Source: Methanobacteriota archaeon (lineage in GTDB: Archaea > Hydrothermarchaeota > Hydrothermarchaeia > Hydrothermarchaeales > BMS3B). From it: a DNA stretch of 5,332 nt. Both the position numbers and the translations under genes were made by a program. Of the stretch, positions 1-5,332 are shown piece by piece. Numbering within the stretch: the first letter of the stretch is position 1; every line of letters begins with the position of its first letter. Location of the stretch: positions 1 through 5,332 of the forward strand of contig JAADFH010000109.1 in the NCBI GenBank assembly GCA_013152995.1, given 5' to 3'. Under the pieces are notes generated by a model, which had not been told where the DNA came from, made no database searches, and saw nothing but the letters and a program-made list of their open reading frames with translations.

Positions 1-294
1 TCTGTCACGGGTGCGCTGAAGACCAAGAAGGTTGCCAGGGACGAGGGCAGGGCGGTGCTCGGGCTGGTTGTGAACCGCACTGGCAGCGACCACGACATAC
101 CCAGGAACGAGCTTGAAACCCTCATAGGTGAGCGCGTGCTTGTAACAATACCTGACGTGCCCGACGTCAGGGACTCCGTCATGGCAGGGGAGCCCATAGT
201 CCTGAGCCTGCCCAAGCACGAGGTCTCCAAGGCTATAAAAAAGCTGGCAAAAAAGGTTATTTCTCAATGTAAATCGCTGGCTTTAGTGGCATAG
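1..294 (+). CDS. minD: MinD-family P-loop ATPase, C-terminal part (5' end outside the window)
   Basis: The frame is open from base 1 to the TAG at 292-294, giving 97 residues of the C-terminal third of a ParA/MinD-type ATPase. Visible family features are the start SVTGALKTKKVA, the hydrophobic strand LGLVVNR, then IPDVPDVRDSVMAGEPIV and a closing Lys-rich helix, SKAIKKLAKKV. In MinD proteins this layout (VVNR strand, 'IPxDxxVRxSxxxGxPxV', a helix after a Pro-Lys/Ser turn) follows the nucleotide-binding core. The Walker A motif would lie upstream and is not seen. The family couples ATP-dependent dimerisation to membrane or partner positioning; archaeal members are numerous and mostly of unknown role, so the cellular job here is open. 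A GTG at 55-57 could be mistaken for a start, but homology runs upstream of it. The last 12 residues, VISQCKSLALVA, look like a non-conserved extension and overlap the end of leuS on the other strand. Confidence 0.78.
   Translation, partial: SVTGALKTKKVARDEGRAVLGLVVNRTGSDHDIPRNELETLIGERVLVTIPDVPDVRDSVMAGEPIVLSLPKHEVSKAIKKLAKKVISQCKSLALVA
237..254 (-). terminator. Double T6-tract terminator of leuS, inside the MinD-like gene
   Basis: On the minus strand, 2 nt after the leuS stop codon (259-257), there is a T6 tract (254-249), then six bases (GCCAGC), then a second T6 tract (242-237). Archaeal RNA polymerase typically terminates at U-rich tracts without a required hairpin. These tracts stand out in an otherwise GC-rich window. 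On the plus strand the same bases are AAA-AAG lysine pairs of the MinD-like CDS (IKKLAKK). Termination itself is inferred. Confidence 0.55.
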
Positions 295-3112
295 CCCTGG
301 CGCTTCTGTTCTGCGGGTCGTACCTCTCTGCATCCTCAGCCGAGTACACCGAAACCTCAGCCTCAAACGCTCGCCTGAAGAACTCCGCAGCCTCGGAGAG
401 CACCTCAAGCTCCCTCACCCTGAGCACATCCTTCGGCTCAGCCTTAAGCATCTCCTGCAGCACCTTCGCAACCTCGCCACCTCTCTCCCTGAGCTCTGGC
501 TGCTGCATCAGCCTCTGCATAATCTCGCTGAACTCCCGCCTCTCCTGCCTCTGAACCTCCTCCAGCACCCTCCACTTCCACTCCGGCGCCGTGTATATGA
601 ATATCCTTGAAGGCTTCATGCGGGTGACGCTTATGATGCTCTGCACATCCTCGTAGGTCTGCATCACCAGCTCCTCCCCTGCCTCCGCCTCCGGGCTGAG
701 CTCCTCCTCCCGGAACTCCGGCCAGGCTGCGGTGCTCACGAAGCCCTCCCCGCCGAGCATGCTCCAGCACTCCTCGCACAGCGCCGGGGCGAAGGGGGCG
801 AGAAGCCTCACCCACACCCGCAGGGCATGCATGCACGTCTCCCTGTGTGGCACATCCCTGCGCAGGTACCAGCGCATGTCATTGTGGAAGTCAAACAGCG
901 CAGCCTGAAGCGCTGAGCGCGTGCGCATCTCCTCAAGGCTCATGGTAGCCTCGCGCACGTGCCTCTGCACCCTGCTCCTGAGCCAGCGGTCAATGTTCCT
1001 CTCCTCCTCCCTCCACTCCTTCCTGTCCACCAGCTCCTCAACCAGCCTGAAGAAACTGCTCAGGCTTGAGCTCATGTCCATGGCACGCTTTGCGCTCCAG
1101 TCTGGGTCACGCATCCCCTCGCTTGCGTACATCAGTGCGCACCTGGTCACGCTCGCTCCGTACTCCTCCAGCGCCCTGCGCACCGTGATGAAGTTCCCCG
1201 CCTTCTTTGACATCTTGTGCCCTTCAATGCTTATCATCCCGTTAACCGCTATGGCTCTGGGCCACAGCTCGGGCTCAAAAAGCGCAACATGGTGGAACAC
1301 GAAGAAGGTGAGGTGGTTGGGAATAAGCTCCTTTGCTGAGTTCCTCAGGTCCACGGGCATCCAGTACAGGAACTCCCGCCTCATCTCCTCCAGCACCTCT
1401 GCAGAGGTTCCGCATGCCTCTGCCAGCTCCTCCGGGCTTCCCTTACCGTAGAAGATGTAGTCAAACACCTCACGGCTGAGCTTCTCCCCGTTTACCCTAC
1501 CCTGGTTCACGTGCTTGGCGATGGTGTAGAAAGCCATGTACACCGTGGAGTCGCTCAGCGTCTCAACCTTCCACTCGGGGTCCCAGGGGAGCGGCGTACC
1601 CAGCCCGCCCTTGCGTGCGCACGCCTTGTCCTCAAGCCACTCAATGGTGTTCTCAAAGCTAGCCCTTGCCTCCTCCGGCAGGATTCTCATATTAGCCAGC
1701 GCCTCTCTCACCTTAGCCTTCCAGCCCTCATCGCTGTACTTCAGGAACCACTGGTCCTTCAGAATCTTTACCAGGCAGCGGGTGCCGCACCTGCACACCA
1801 CCTCCTCCATAAGCTCGTACATCACATCCGCTATTCCCTGCTCCGTAAAGTCAGCCACCAGCCTGTCCTTCGCCTCCTCCACCCGCATTCCAGCGTACCT
1901 GCCGGTGTTCTCCCTGAGCACACCCTTGTAGAACTCATCCCTGTACACCCGCTCCGTTGCCTCCTCTAAGCGTGGGTCATCCTGCGTTTCGATACCCATC
2001 TGCTCGCACACCTCAATCGCGGGGTGCTCCCCGTAGCCCGGGGTCTCAATCAGCGAGATGGGCTCAATGCCGAGAAGCTCCTCACGCCTCACCCCGTACC
2101 TCTCCGCAACCTCTGGCTTCTGCTGCAGCTCCTTCAGCGCCACATAGTCGTAGGGTGCATGAGAGGGCACAGACATCACCACGCCGGTGGCGCTGTCGGG
2201 GTCAACAAAGCTCGCGGGGAGTATCAGCACCTTCCTCCCGCTCACGGGGTCTGTGCAGTGCCTGCCTATCAGCTCAGCGCCGCTGAGCTCGCCCTCGCTC
2301 TCAACCCCCTCCTTCTGCTCCTTCAGCTTCGGCACCGCCTGGGTGCTAACTATCCACACCTCACCATCCACCCTCACCCTGGCGTAGGTGGCTTCGGGGT
2401 TAAGCCACATGTTGGTTACCCCGTATATGGTCTCAGGTCTGAGGGTGGCAGCAACTAAGTATGCGTCCTCAAAGGGGAACTTAAGAAGCACGAACTTGGT
2501 TGGAGACACCCCCTCACCGCTCAGCCTGTCATGGTCGCCCGTGGGTGAGGCATCGTGGGGGCACCACACCACTGGATGCGTCCCCTTGCTCACGTAGCCC
2601 CTCTCCTTCAGGGTGAGGTACTGCCACTCAATGAACCTTGAGAAAGCTGGATTCAGGCTGGTGGTTGTGAACTCCCTGCGCCAGTCAATGCTGTGTCCCA
2701 GCTCATGCAGCACCTTCTTAGCCTCGCGTATGTAGTATCTGGCGATGTACTCTGGGTCTGTGAACTTCTCCAGCTCCTCCTCGGGTACGCCATCAACCTC
2801 CCTGAATATCCTGAGCTGCGCCTCATCACCCCTCTTAACCCTCTCCGCCGCGCCCGCGATGGGCTCGCCGGTGAGGTGCCACGCCCAGGGGAAAAGCACG
2901 TTGTACCCCTGCATTCGCTTGAAGCGTGCGTACACATCCACCCTGGTTGAGGTGAAGGCATGCCCTAAGTGCAGCGGACCATTCATGTACGGGAAGGGGA
3001 AGGTGACAAAAACCTTCTTCCTCTGATCAGGGTCAGCCTCAAACACCCTCTCCCTGCTCCATCGCTCAGCCCAGCGCCTGTCAATCTCCTTCAGCCTCTC
3101 AATGCTCTGCAT
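257..3112 (-). CDS. leuS: Leucyl-tRNA synthetase, archaeal type
   Basis: This is a full-length cytosolic class I aminoacyl-tRNA synthetase (951 aa; archaeal LeuRS is about 940-970) that activates leucine with ATP and charges tRNA-Leu. The N-terminus, with KEIDRRWAERW, leads into the Rossmann catalytic fold. The HIGH signature is HLGH at residues 48-51, and the KMSKS loop is KMSKK at 633-637. Between them lies the CP1 editing domain, with TLRPET at 223-228 and SVPSHAPYD at about 314-322, where the Asp of this motif is the usual editing-site residue. Cys-rich patches are WCPHD (183-187) and CRCGTRC (440-446). The helical anticodon-binding region follows from about 700. The C-terminus ends in KPAIYIEK, like the family's tail that contacts the long variable arm of tRNA-Leu. 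The ATG start matches the family N-terminus. It lies 14 nt inside dapF, behind a GGAGGTGG site, so it is probably translated by coupling. The 3' end overlaps the convergent MinD-like gene. Confidence 0.97.
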   Translation of the reverse strand: MQSIERLKEIDRRWAERWSRERVFEADPDQRKKVFVTFPFPYMNGPLHLGHAFTSTRVDVYARFKRMQGYNVLFPWAWHLTGEPIAGAAERVKRGDEAQLRIFREVDGVPEEELEKFTDPEYIARYYIREAKKVLHELGHSIDWRREFTTTSLNPAFSRFIEWQYLTLKERGYVSKGTHPVVWCPHDASPTGDHDRLSGEGVSPTKFVLLKFPFEDAYLVAATLRPETIYGVTNMWLNPEATYARVRVDGEVWIVSTQAVPKLKEQKEGVESEGELSGAELIGRHCTDPVSGRKVLILPASFVDPDSATGVVMSVPSHAPYDYVALKELQQKPEVAERYGVRREELLGIEPISLIETPGYGEHPAIEVCEQMGIETQDDPRLEEATERVYRDEFYKGVLRENTGRYAGMRVEEAKDRLVADFTEQGIADVMYELMEEVVCRCGTRCLVKILKDQWFLKYSDEGWKAKVREALANMRILPEEARASFENTIEWLEDKACARKGGLGTPLPWDPEWKVETLSDSTVYMAFYTIAKHVNQGRVNGEKLSREVFDYIFYGKGSPEELAEACGTSAEVLEEMRREFLYWMPVDLRNSAKELIPNHLTFFVFHHVALFEPELWPRAIAVNGMISIEGHKMSKKAGNFITVRRALEEYGASVTRCALMYASEGMRDPDWSAKRAMDMSSSLSSFFRLVEELVDRKEWREEERNIDRWLRSRVQRHVREATMSLEEMRTRSALQAALFDFHNDMRWYLRRDVPHRETCMHALRVWVRLLAPFAPALCEECWSMLGGEGFVSTAAWPEFREEELSPEAEAGEELVMQTYEDVQSIISVTRMKPSRIFIYTAPEWKWRVLEEVQRQERREFSEIMQRLMQQPELRERGGEVAKVLQEMLKAEPKDVLRVRELEVLSEAAEFFRRAFEAEVSVYSAEDAERYDPQNRSARAMPLKPAIYIEK

Positions 3113-3950
3113 CCACCTCCGCTCTGAAAACCCTGACCGCGGGACCTGTGAGACAGAAGCTTCTCCCCTCCTCCCCCTCCTCGGTGCTCACCAGCAGCTC
3201 ACCACCCCTCGCGAGTACCTTCACCTCCTCCCCGCTTATGACTCCAAGCTCCAGGGCAACAGCGCAGCATGCGGTTATGCCGGTGCCGCAGGCGGGAGTC
3301 TCAGCCTCCACACCCCGCTCGTAGGTGCGCACCTTCAGCATGCCATCCACCACCTGCACGAAGTTCACGTTTGCGCCCTCGGGAAACACCGGATGCCAGC
3401 GCACCGCTCTGCCAAGAGTCTCAACATCCACCGCCTCCACGTCCTCAACGAACACCACCGCATGGGGCACGCCAGTGTTCACGGCGCTCACCTCCACCTC
3501 ACCCGCTGCAGTCTCAAGCTTCATCCCCAGCACCCTGTGCTCAGCCTCCACCGGCACCTCTGAAGGCTCAAACCTCGGCACACCCATGTTCACCCTGACG
3601 TCTGCCCTCGCTCCTCTGGAGCGCACCACACACACCTCCACCTCACCCGCTGGAGTCTCAACCCTCATGCACCTGCTGCCCACGATGCTGAAGTCGTACA
3701 CATGCTTGGCAAAGCACCTCATACCATTCCCGCACATCCCGGCTTCGCTGCCATCGCTGTTGAAGTACCTGAATTTAATGTCCGCACGCTCAGAAGGCTC
3801 CACCAGCAGCATGCCATCCGCTCCCACCCCCAGCCTGCGGTTGCACAGCCTCCTGGCAAGCTCTGGCTTGCTCTCCTCCTCAATGCTCAGGCTGAGGTTC
3901 TCCACCAGCACAAAGTCATTTCCCGTGCCATGGTACTTGAAAACCCTCAT
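3099..3950 (-). CDS. dapF: Diaminopimelate epimerase
   Basis: This is the PLP-independent epimerase that converts LL-diaminopimelate to meso-diaminopimelate, the penultimate step of lysine biosynthesis by the DAP route. At 283 aa it has the usual length, with two mirror-image lobes. The N-terminus MRVFKYHGTGNDF is the family start, followed by GVGADG at 41-46. The two catalytic cysteines are present: Cys73 in MCGNGMRCFAKH (after FNSDGSEAG) and Cys221 in TPACGTGITACC. Substrate-binding motifs VNTGVPHAV (158-166) and GANVNFV (192-198) are also seen, so the enzyme looks intact and active. A TTG at 3965-3963 would add five residues, but the ATG at 3950-3948 has an ideally spaced GGAGGTG site and matches the family start. 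The gene begins 11 nt after the srp54 stop and overlaps the leuS start by 14 nt. Archaea lack a DAP-containing murein, so a role in lysine supply is the likely purpose. Confidence 0.96.
   Translation of the reverse strand: MRVFKYHGTGNDFVLVENLSLSIEEESKPELARRLCNRRLGVGADGMLLVEPSERADIKFRYFNSDGSEAGMCGNGMRCFAKHVYDFSIVGSRCMRVETPAGEVEVCVVRSRGARADVRVNMGVPRFEPSEVPVEAEHRVLGMKLETAAGEVEVSAVNTGVPHAVVFVEDVEAVDVETLGRAVRWHPVFPEGANVNFVQVVDGMLKVRTYERGVEAETPACGTGITACCAVALELGVISGEEVKVLARGGELLVSTEEGEEGRSFCLTGPAVRVFRAEVDAEH
3113..3120 (-). promoter_or_regulatory. Shine-Dalgarno site of leuS
   Basis: The minus strand reads GGAGGTGG directly before the leuS ATG (3112-3110), inside the last codons of dapF. GGAGGTG complements the conserved archaeal 16S 3' end (CACCUCC). 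Only three bases separate GGAGG from the ATG, which is tighter than usual. It supports the chosen start and re-initiation after dapF. Confidence 0.6.
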
Positions 3951-3954
3951 CTGG

Positions 3955-3962
3955 CACCTCCT
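3955..3962 (-). promoter_or_regulatory. Shine-Dalgarno site of dapF
   Basis: The minus strand reads AGGAGGTG, with six bases between GGAGG and the ATG at 3950. Its first base is the last base of the srp54 TGA stop (3964-3962), so ribosomes ending srp54 stop on top of it. This decides the dapF start in favour of ATG 3950 over the in-frame TTG at 3965. Confidence 0.75.
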
Positions 3963-4687
3963 CAAATCTTCATTCCCCGCATCATCCTGGCAAGCTGGGT
4001 GAATCCCCTGCCTCTTCCCTTCCTGAAGCTCTTTATAGCCTTCTTCATGGTGGCATGGTACTTAAGCAGCTCCTTCACATCCTCCACCCTGCTGCCAGAG
4101 CCCATGGCGATTCTCCGCACCCTTGAGGCATTTATTATCTTCGGATTCCTCCTCTCCTCTCTGGTCATGGAATCCATAATCACCAGAAACCTCTTCATCC
4201 TGTTCTCGGTTATCTCCGCCACCTCCTTGGGCATGCCCCCGCCGAAGCCCGGAAGCATGCTCAGGATGCCCGAGAGGGGACCCATCTTCTTCAGCGACTC
4301 AATCTGCGCATACAGGTCATCCAGCGTGAAGTCGCCCTTCAGCATGTCCTTGGCAGCTTCCTCGTCCAGGCTGTCCTTTGCCTTCTCAATAAGCGACTGT
4401 ATATCACCCATGCCCAGGAGGCGGGAGATAAATCGCTCGGGGTTGAACTCCTCAATGTCGTCTATGCGTTCGCCCGTGCCGATGAAGCGCACGGGAGCTC
4501 CAGTTGCGGCAACCGCAGAGAGTGCACCGCCACCCCTCGCGGAGCCGTCCAGCTTGGTGAGAACCACCCCGGTTATGCCTATTCTGCTGGAGAACGCCTC
4601 CGCCTGCGCACCCACCTGCTGCCCCATGCTTGCATCAATAACTAAAAGCTTCTCGTCAGGCTCAAAAACTTTCGCAAGCGCCTCCAT
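3962..4687 (-). CDS. srp54: SRP54 C-terminal fragment (rest of G domain and M domain)
   Basis: This is the downstream frame of the broken srp54, shown from its first ATG; the homology continues upstream to 4717. It carries the rest of the GTPase domain: VIDASMGQQ (16-24 of this fragment), the guanine-specificity motif TKLDGSARGGG (44-54) and the GTGE closing loop (70-73). The linker FISRLLGMGD (86-95) leads to the M domain, with FTLDDLYAQIESLKKMGPL (120-138), the Met- and Gly-rich flexible loop GILSMLPGFGGGMPKE (140-155) that lines the signal-peptide groove, and the SRP RNA-binding helix-turn-helix around SRVRRIAMGSG (188-198). It ends in a basic, Met-rich tail, as in many archaeal SRP54 proteins. 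An AGGAGGAG stretch at 4707-4700 precedes the ATG by 12 nt, so independent initiation is conceivable, but the product would lack the P-loop. Confidence 0.85.
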   Translation of the reverse strand: MEALAKVFEPDEKLLVIDASMGQQVGAQAEAFSSRIGITGVVLTKLDGSARGGGALSAVAATGAPVRFIGTGERIDDIEEFNPERFISRLLGMGDIQSLIEKAKDSLDEEAAKDMLKGDFTLDDLYAQIESLKKMGPLSGILSMLPGFGGGMPKEVAEITENRMKRFLVIMDSMTREERRNPKIINASRVRRIAMGSGSRVEDVKELLKYHATMKKAIKSFRKGRGRGFTQLARMMRGMKI

Positions 4688-5280
4688 CTCTTCAAACAGC
4701 TCCTCCTGCCTGCGGTGTCAAGAATCAGGATGTCAGCCTTTCCAGCCTCCTCCAGTGCGCTTCTGACAATTTCAACGGCGCTGCTTTCGCCAGCCTTCCT
4801 CAGCACGGGTATCCTGTACTTTTCAACGAGCTGCACCAGCTGCTCATACGCCGCCGGGCGCTGGGTGTCAGCGGCTATAATCGCCGTTCTCAGCCCGCGC
4901 TTCTGGAAGTATCTGGCAATCTTGGCGGTGGTGGTGGTCTTGCCGGAGCCCTGCAGACCCACCATCATTATCCTCGCCTTTGAGGATGTGCTGCTGTGAG
5001 CTCTGCCGCCCAGCAGGCTGAGAAGCTCCTCGTACACCACCTTTACTGCATGCTCACGCCTGCTCAAGCCAGCGGGTGGCTTCTCTTTGAGCATCCGCTC
5101 CTCAATACGCCTGGATAGCTCCAGAACCAGCTTCACATTCACGTCGGCGCTGAGAAGGGCTCGCTGAATTTCCCTCACAAGCTCCTTAACAAGCTTCTCG
5201 TCAAGTGCCCCTGCTCTGGTGATTTTTCTTATAACACCGCTCAGCGACTCGCCAAGCTTCTCAAGCACCATCTCAACCAT
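4642..5280 (-). CDS. srp54: SRP54 N-terminal fragment (N domain and first half of G domain)
   Basis: This is the upstream frame of the broken srp54. The N domain is a helical bundle, with DEKLVKELVREIQRALLSAD at residues 27-46 and the PPAGLSRREH loop near 68-77. The GTPase domain begins near residue 100, with P-loop GLQGSGKT (108-115), the SRP-type insertion-box motif DTQRPAAYEQL (138-148) and DTAGR (188-192). The last 20 residues (193-212, starting RSCLKRW) are basic, unlike any SRP54, and are out-of-frame readthrough after the deletion. The fragment lacks the guanine-specificity motif TKLD and the M domain, so it should not work alone. Two starts are possible. ATG 5280 gives the longest frame, while ATG 5271 gives MVLEKLGESL, the more typical archaeal N-terminus. 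No Shine-Dalgarno site precedes either, which fits a leaderless or near-leaderless message. Confidence 0.85.
   Translation of the reverse strand: MVEMVLEKLGESLSGVIRKITRAGALDEKLVKELVREIQRALLSADVNVKLVLELSRRIEERMLKEKPPAGLSRREHAVKVVYEELLSLLGGRAHSSTSSKARIMMVGLQGSGKTTTTAKIARYFQKRGLRTAIIAADTQRPAAYEQLVQLVEKYRIPVLRKAGESSAVEIVRSALEEAGKADILILDTAGRRSCLKRWRRLRKFLSLTRSF
4705..4717 (-). repeat. Single remaining copy of an inferred 13-nt tandem repeat at the srp54 frameshift
   Basis: The minus strand reads CACCGCAGGCAGG. In the upstream frame it completes DTAGR, and in the downstream frame it reads HRRQ, the expected next residues. Only one copy is present in this sequence. Two head-to-tail copies would give one continuous, family-consistent frame. 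The unit itself contains GCAG twice, which favours slippage. The lost second copy is inferred from protein conservation and is not seen. Confidence 0.75.
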
Positions 5281-5295
5281 TCCAAAGGTTACCCA

Positions 5296-5305
5296 TTAAA
5301 AATCT
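5296..5305 (-). promoter_or_regulatory. Possible archaeal TATA box for srp54-dapF-leuS
   Basis: The minus strand reads GATTTTTAAT, the only strongly AT-rich stretch upstream of srp54, preceded by a purine-rich GATAA that could serve as a BRE-like element. With the usual archaeal spacing of about 25 nt from box to start site, transcription would begin at about 5280-5271, on or next to the two candidate ATGs, giving a leaderless or nearly leaderless mRNA. No consensus was tested beyond reading by eye. Confidence 0.4.
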
Positions 5306-5332
5306 TATCGTATTGCAGTGCTGTCCGGTGCA

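Larger units (their letters stand above)
3962..5280 (-). pseudogene. srp54: SRP54 (signal recognition particle GTPase) gene with one frameshift
   Basis: SRP54 is the GTPase subunit of the signal recognition particle. It binds 7S RNA and signal sequences and docks with FtsY to deliver ribosomes to the membrane. Two adjoining minus-strand frames together cover the whole protein, with no domain missing. The frame breaks right after DTAGR (the G3 motif, residues 188-192). The downstream frame, read backwards from its first ATG, gives HRRQEELFEE, which is the expected continuation of DTAGRH with the normal spacing of eight residues before EEM. A second copy of the 13-nt unit at 4717-4705 would restore one frame of 443 aa (440 if translation starts at ATG 5271), the usual archaeal length. 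The gene is expected to be essential and is otherwise well conserved, so a sequence or assembly error is the leading explanation. A genuine recent deletion cannot be excluded. It heads the srp54-dapF-leuS cluster. Confidence 0.9.

Noticed and set aside
444..836. A 130-codon frame on the minus strand within leuS, out of frame
   Set aside because: The Gly/Ala/Arg-rich product is typical of an off-frame reading of GC-rich DNA, and leuS is conserved across the region.
921..1969. Plus-strand open frames of 130-180 codons opposite leuS
   Set aside because: They lie wholly antisense to conserved LeuRS sequence, have Ser/Leu-rich low-complexity products and lack convincing start sites.
2653..3026. 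Open frames on both strands near the leuS 5' part
   Set aside because: They overlap the HIGH-motif catalytic region of LeuRS and show no independent coding evidence.
3963..3965. TTG as the dapF start
   Set aside because: It would add five non-conserved residues and overlap the srp54 stop. ATG 3950 has a well-placed SD and matches the family N-terminus.
3702..4766. A 354-codon open frame on the plus strand
   Set aside because: It runs antisense across two well-identified genes (dapF and srp54) and its product has no recognisable family features. It is a shadow of GC-rich coding sequence.
4642..5280. Intein, intron or insertion as the cause of the srp54 break
   Set aside because: No sequence is inserted. 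Thirteen bases are missing relative to the family, and both sides join at DTAGR/H.
5312..5332. TGCA at both ends of the last 20 bases as an inverted-repeat operator
   Set aside because: Only four self-complementary bases match and the region is cut by the window edge, so chance explains it.
1..5332. A new defence, mobile or biosynthetic system
   Set aside because: All coding space is explained by four known housekeeping-type families. There are no hallmark genes, repeats or array structures.

Overview
The window looks like a piece of a GC-rich archaeal chromosome. The evidence is a 951-residue leucyl-tRNA synthetase of the archaeal/eukaryotic type, an archaeal SRP54, a MinD-family ATPase tail, strong GGAGGTG Shine-Dalgarno sites and a T-tract terminator. 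A diaminopimelate (DAP) epimerase points to a lineage that makes lysine by the DAP route, such as Archaeoglobi or some methanogens. I do not claim a genus.

Layout: positions 1-294 (+) hold the C-terminal 97 codons of a MinD-like ATPase. The rest of the window is one leftward (minus-strand) cluster, read from right to left. It starts with a TATA-like promoter near 5296-5305, then srp54 (5280 to 3962, frameshifted), dapF (3950 to 3099) and leuS (3112 to 257). srp54 and dapF are 11 nt apart, and dapF and leuS overlap by 14 nt, so the three are probably one mRNA with coupled translation. leuS and the MinD-like gene converge and overlap by 38 nt. The likely leuS terminator, two T6 tracts, lies inside the MinD-like coding sequence. 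There is no gene-free stretch longer than about 50 bases.

The cluster links housekeeping functions: co-translational membrane targeting (SRP54), lysine biosynthesis (DapF) and leucine charging of tRNA (LeuRS). No shared pathway is evident, and I see no mobile element, CRISPR array, RNA gene or new defence or metabolic system.

The most notable observation is in srp54. The reading frame breaks exactly at the conserved DTAGRH motif. The break is fully explained by loss of one copy of a 13-nt tandem repeat (CACCGCAGGCAGG). The remaining copy reads as TAGR in the upstream frame and as HRRQ in the downstream frame. Restoring the second copy gives DTAGRHRRQEELFEEM and a normal 443-residue protein. 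This may be an assembly or sequencing collapse, a real mutation or, less likely, a reversible slippage switch.
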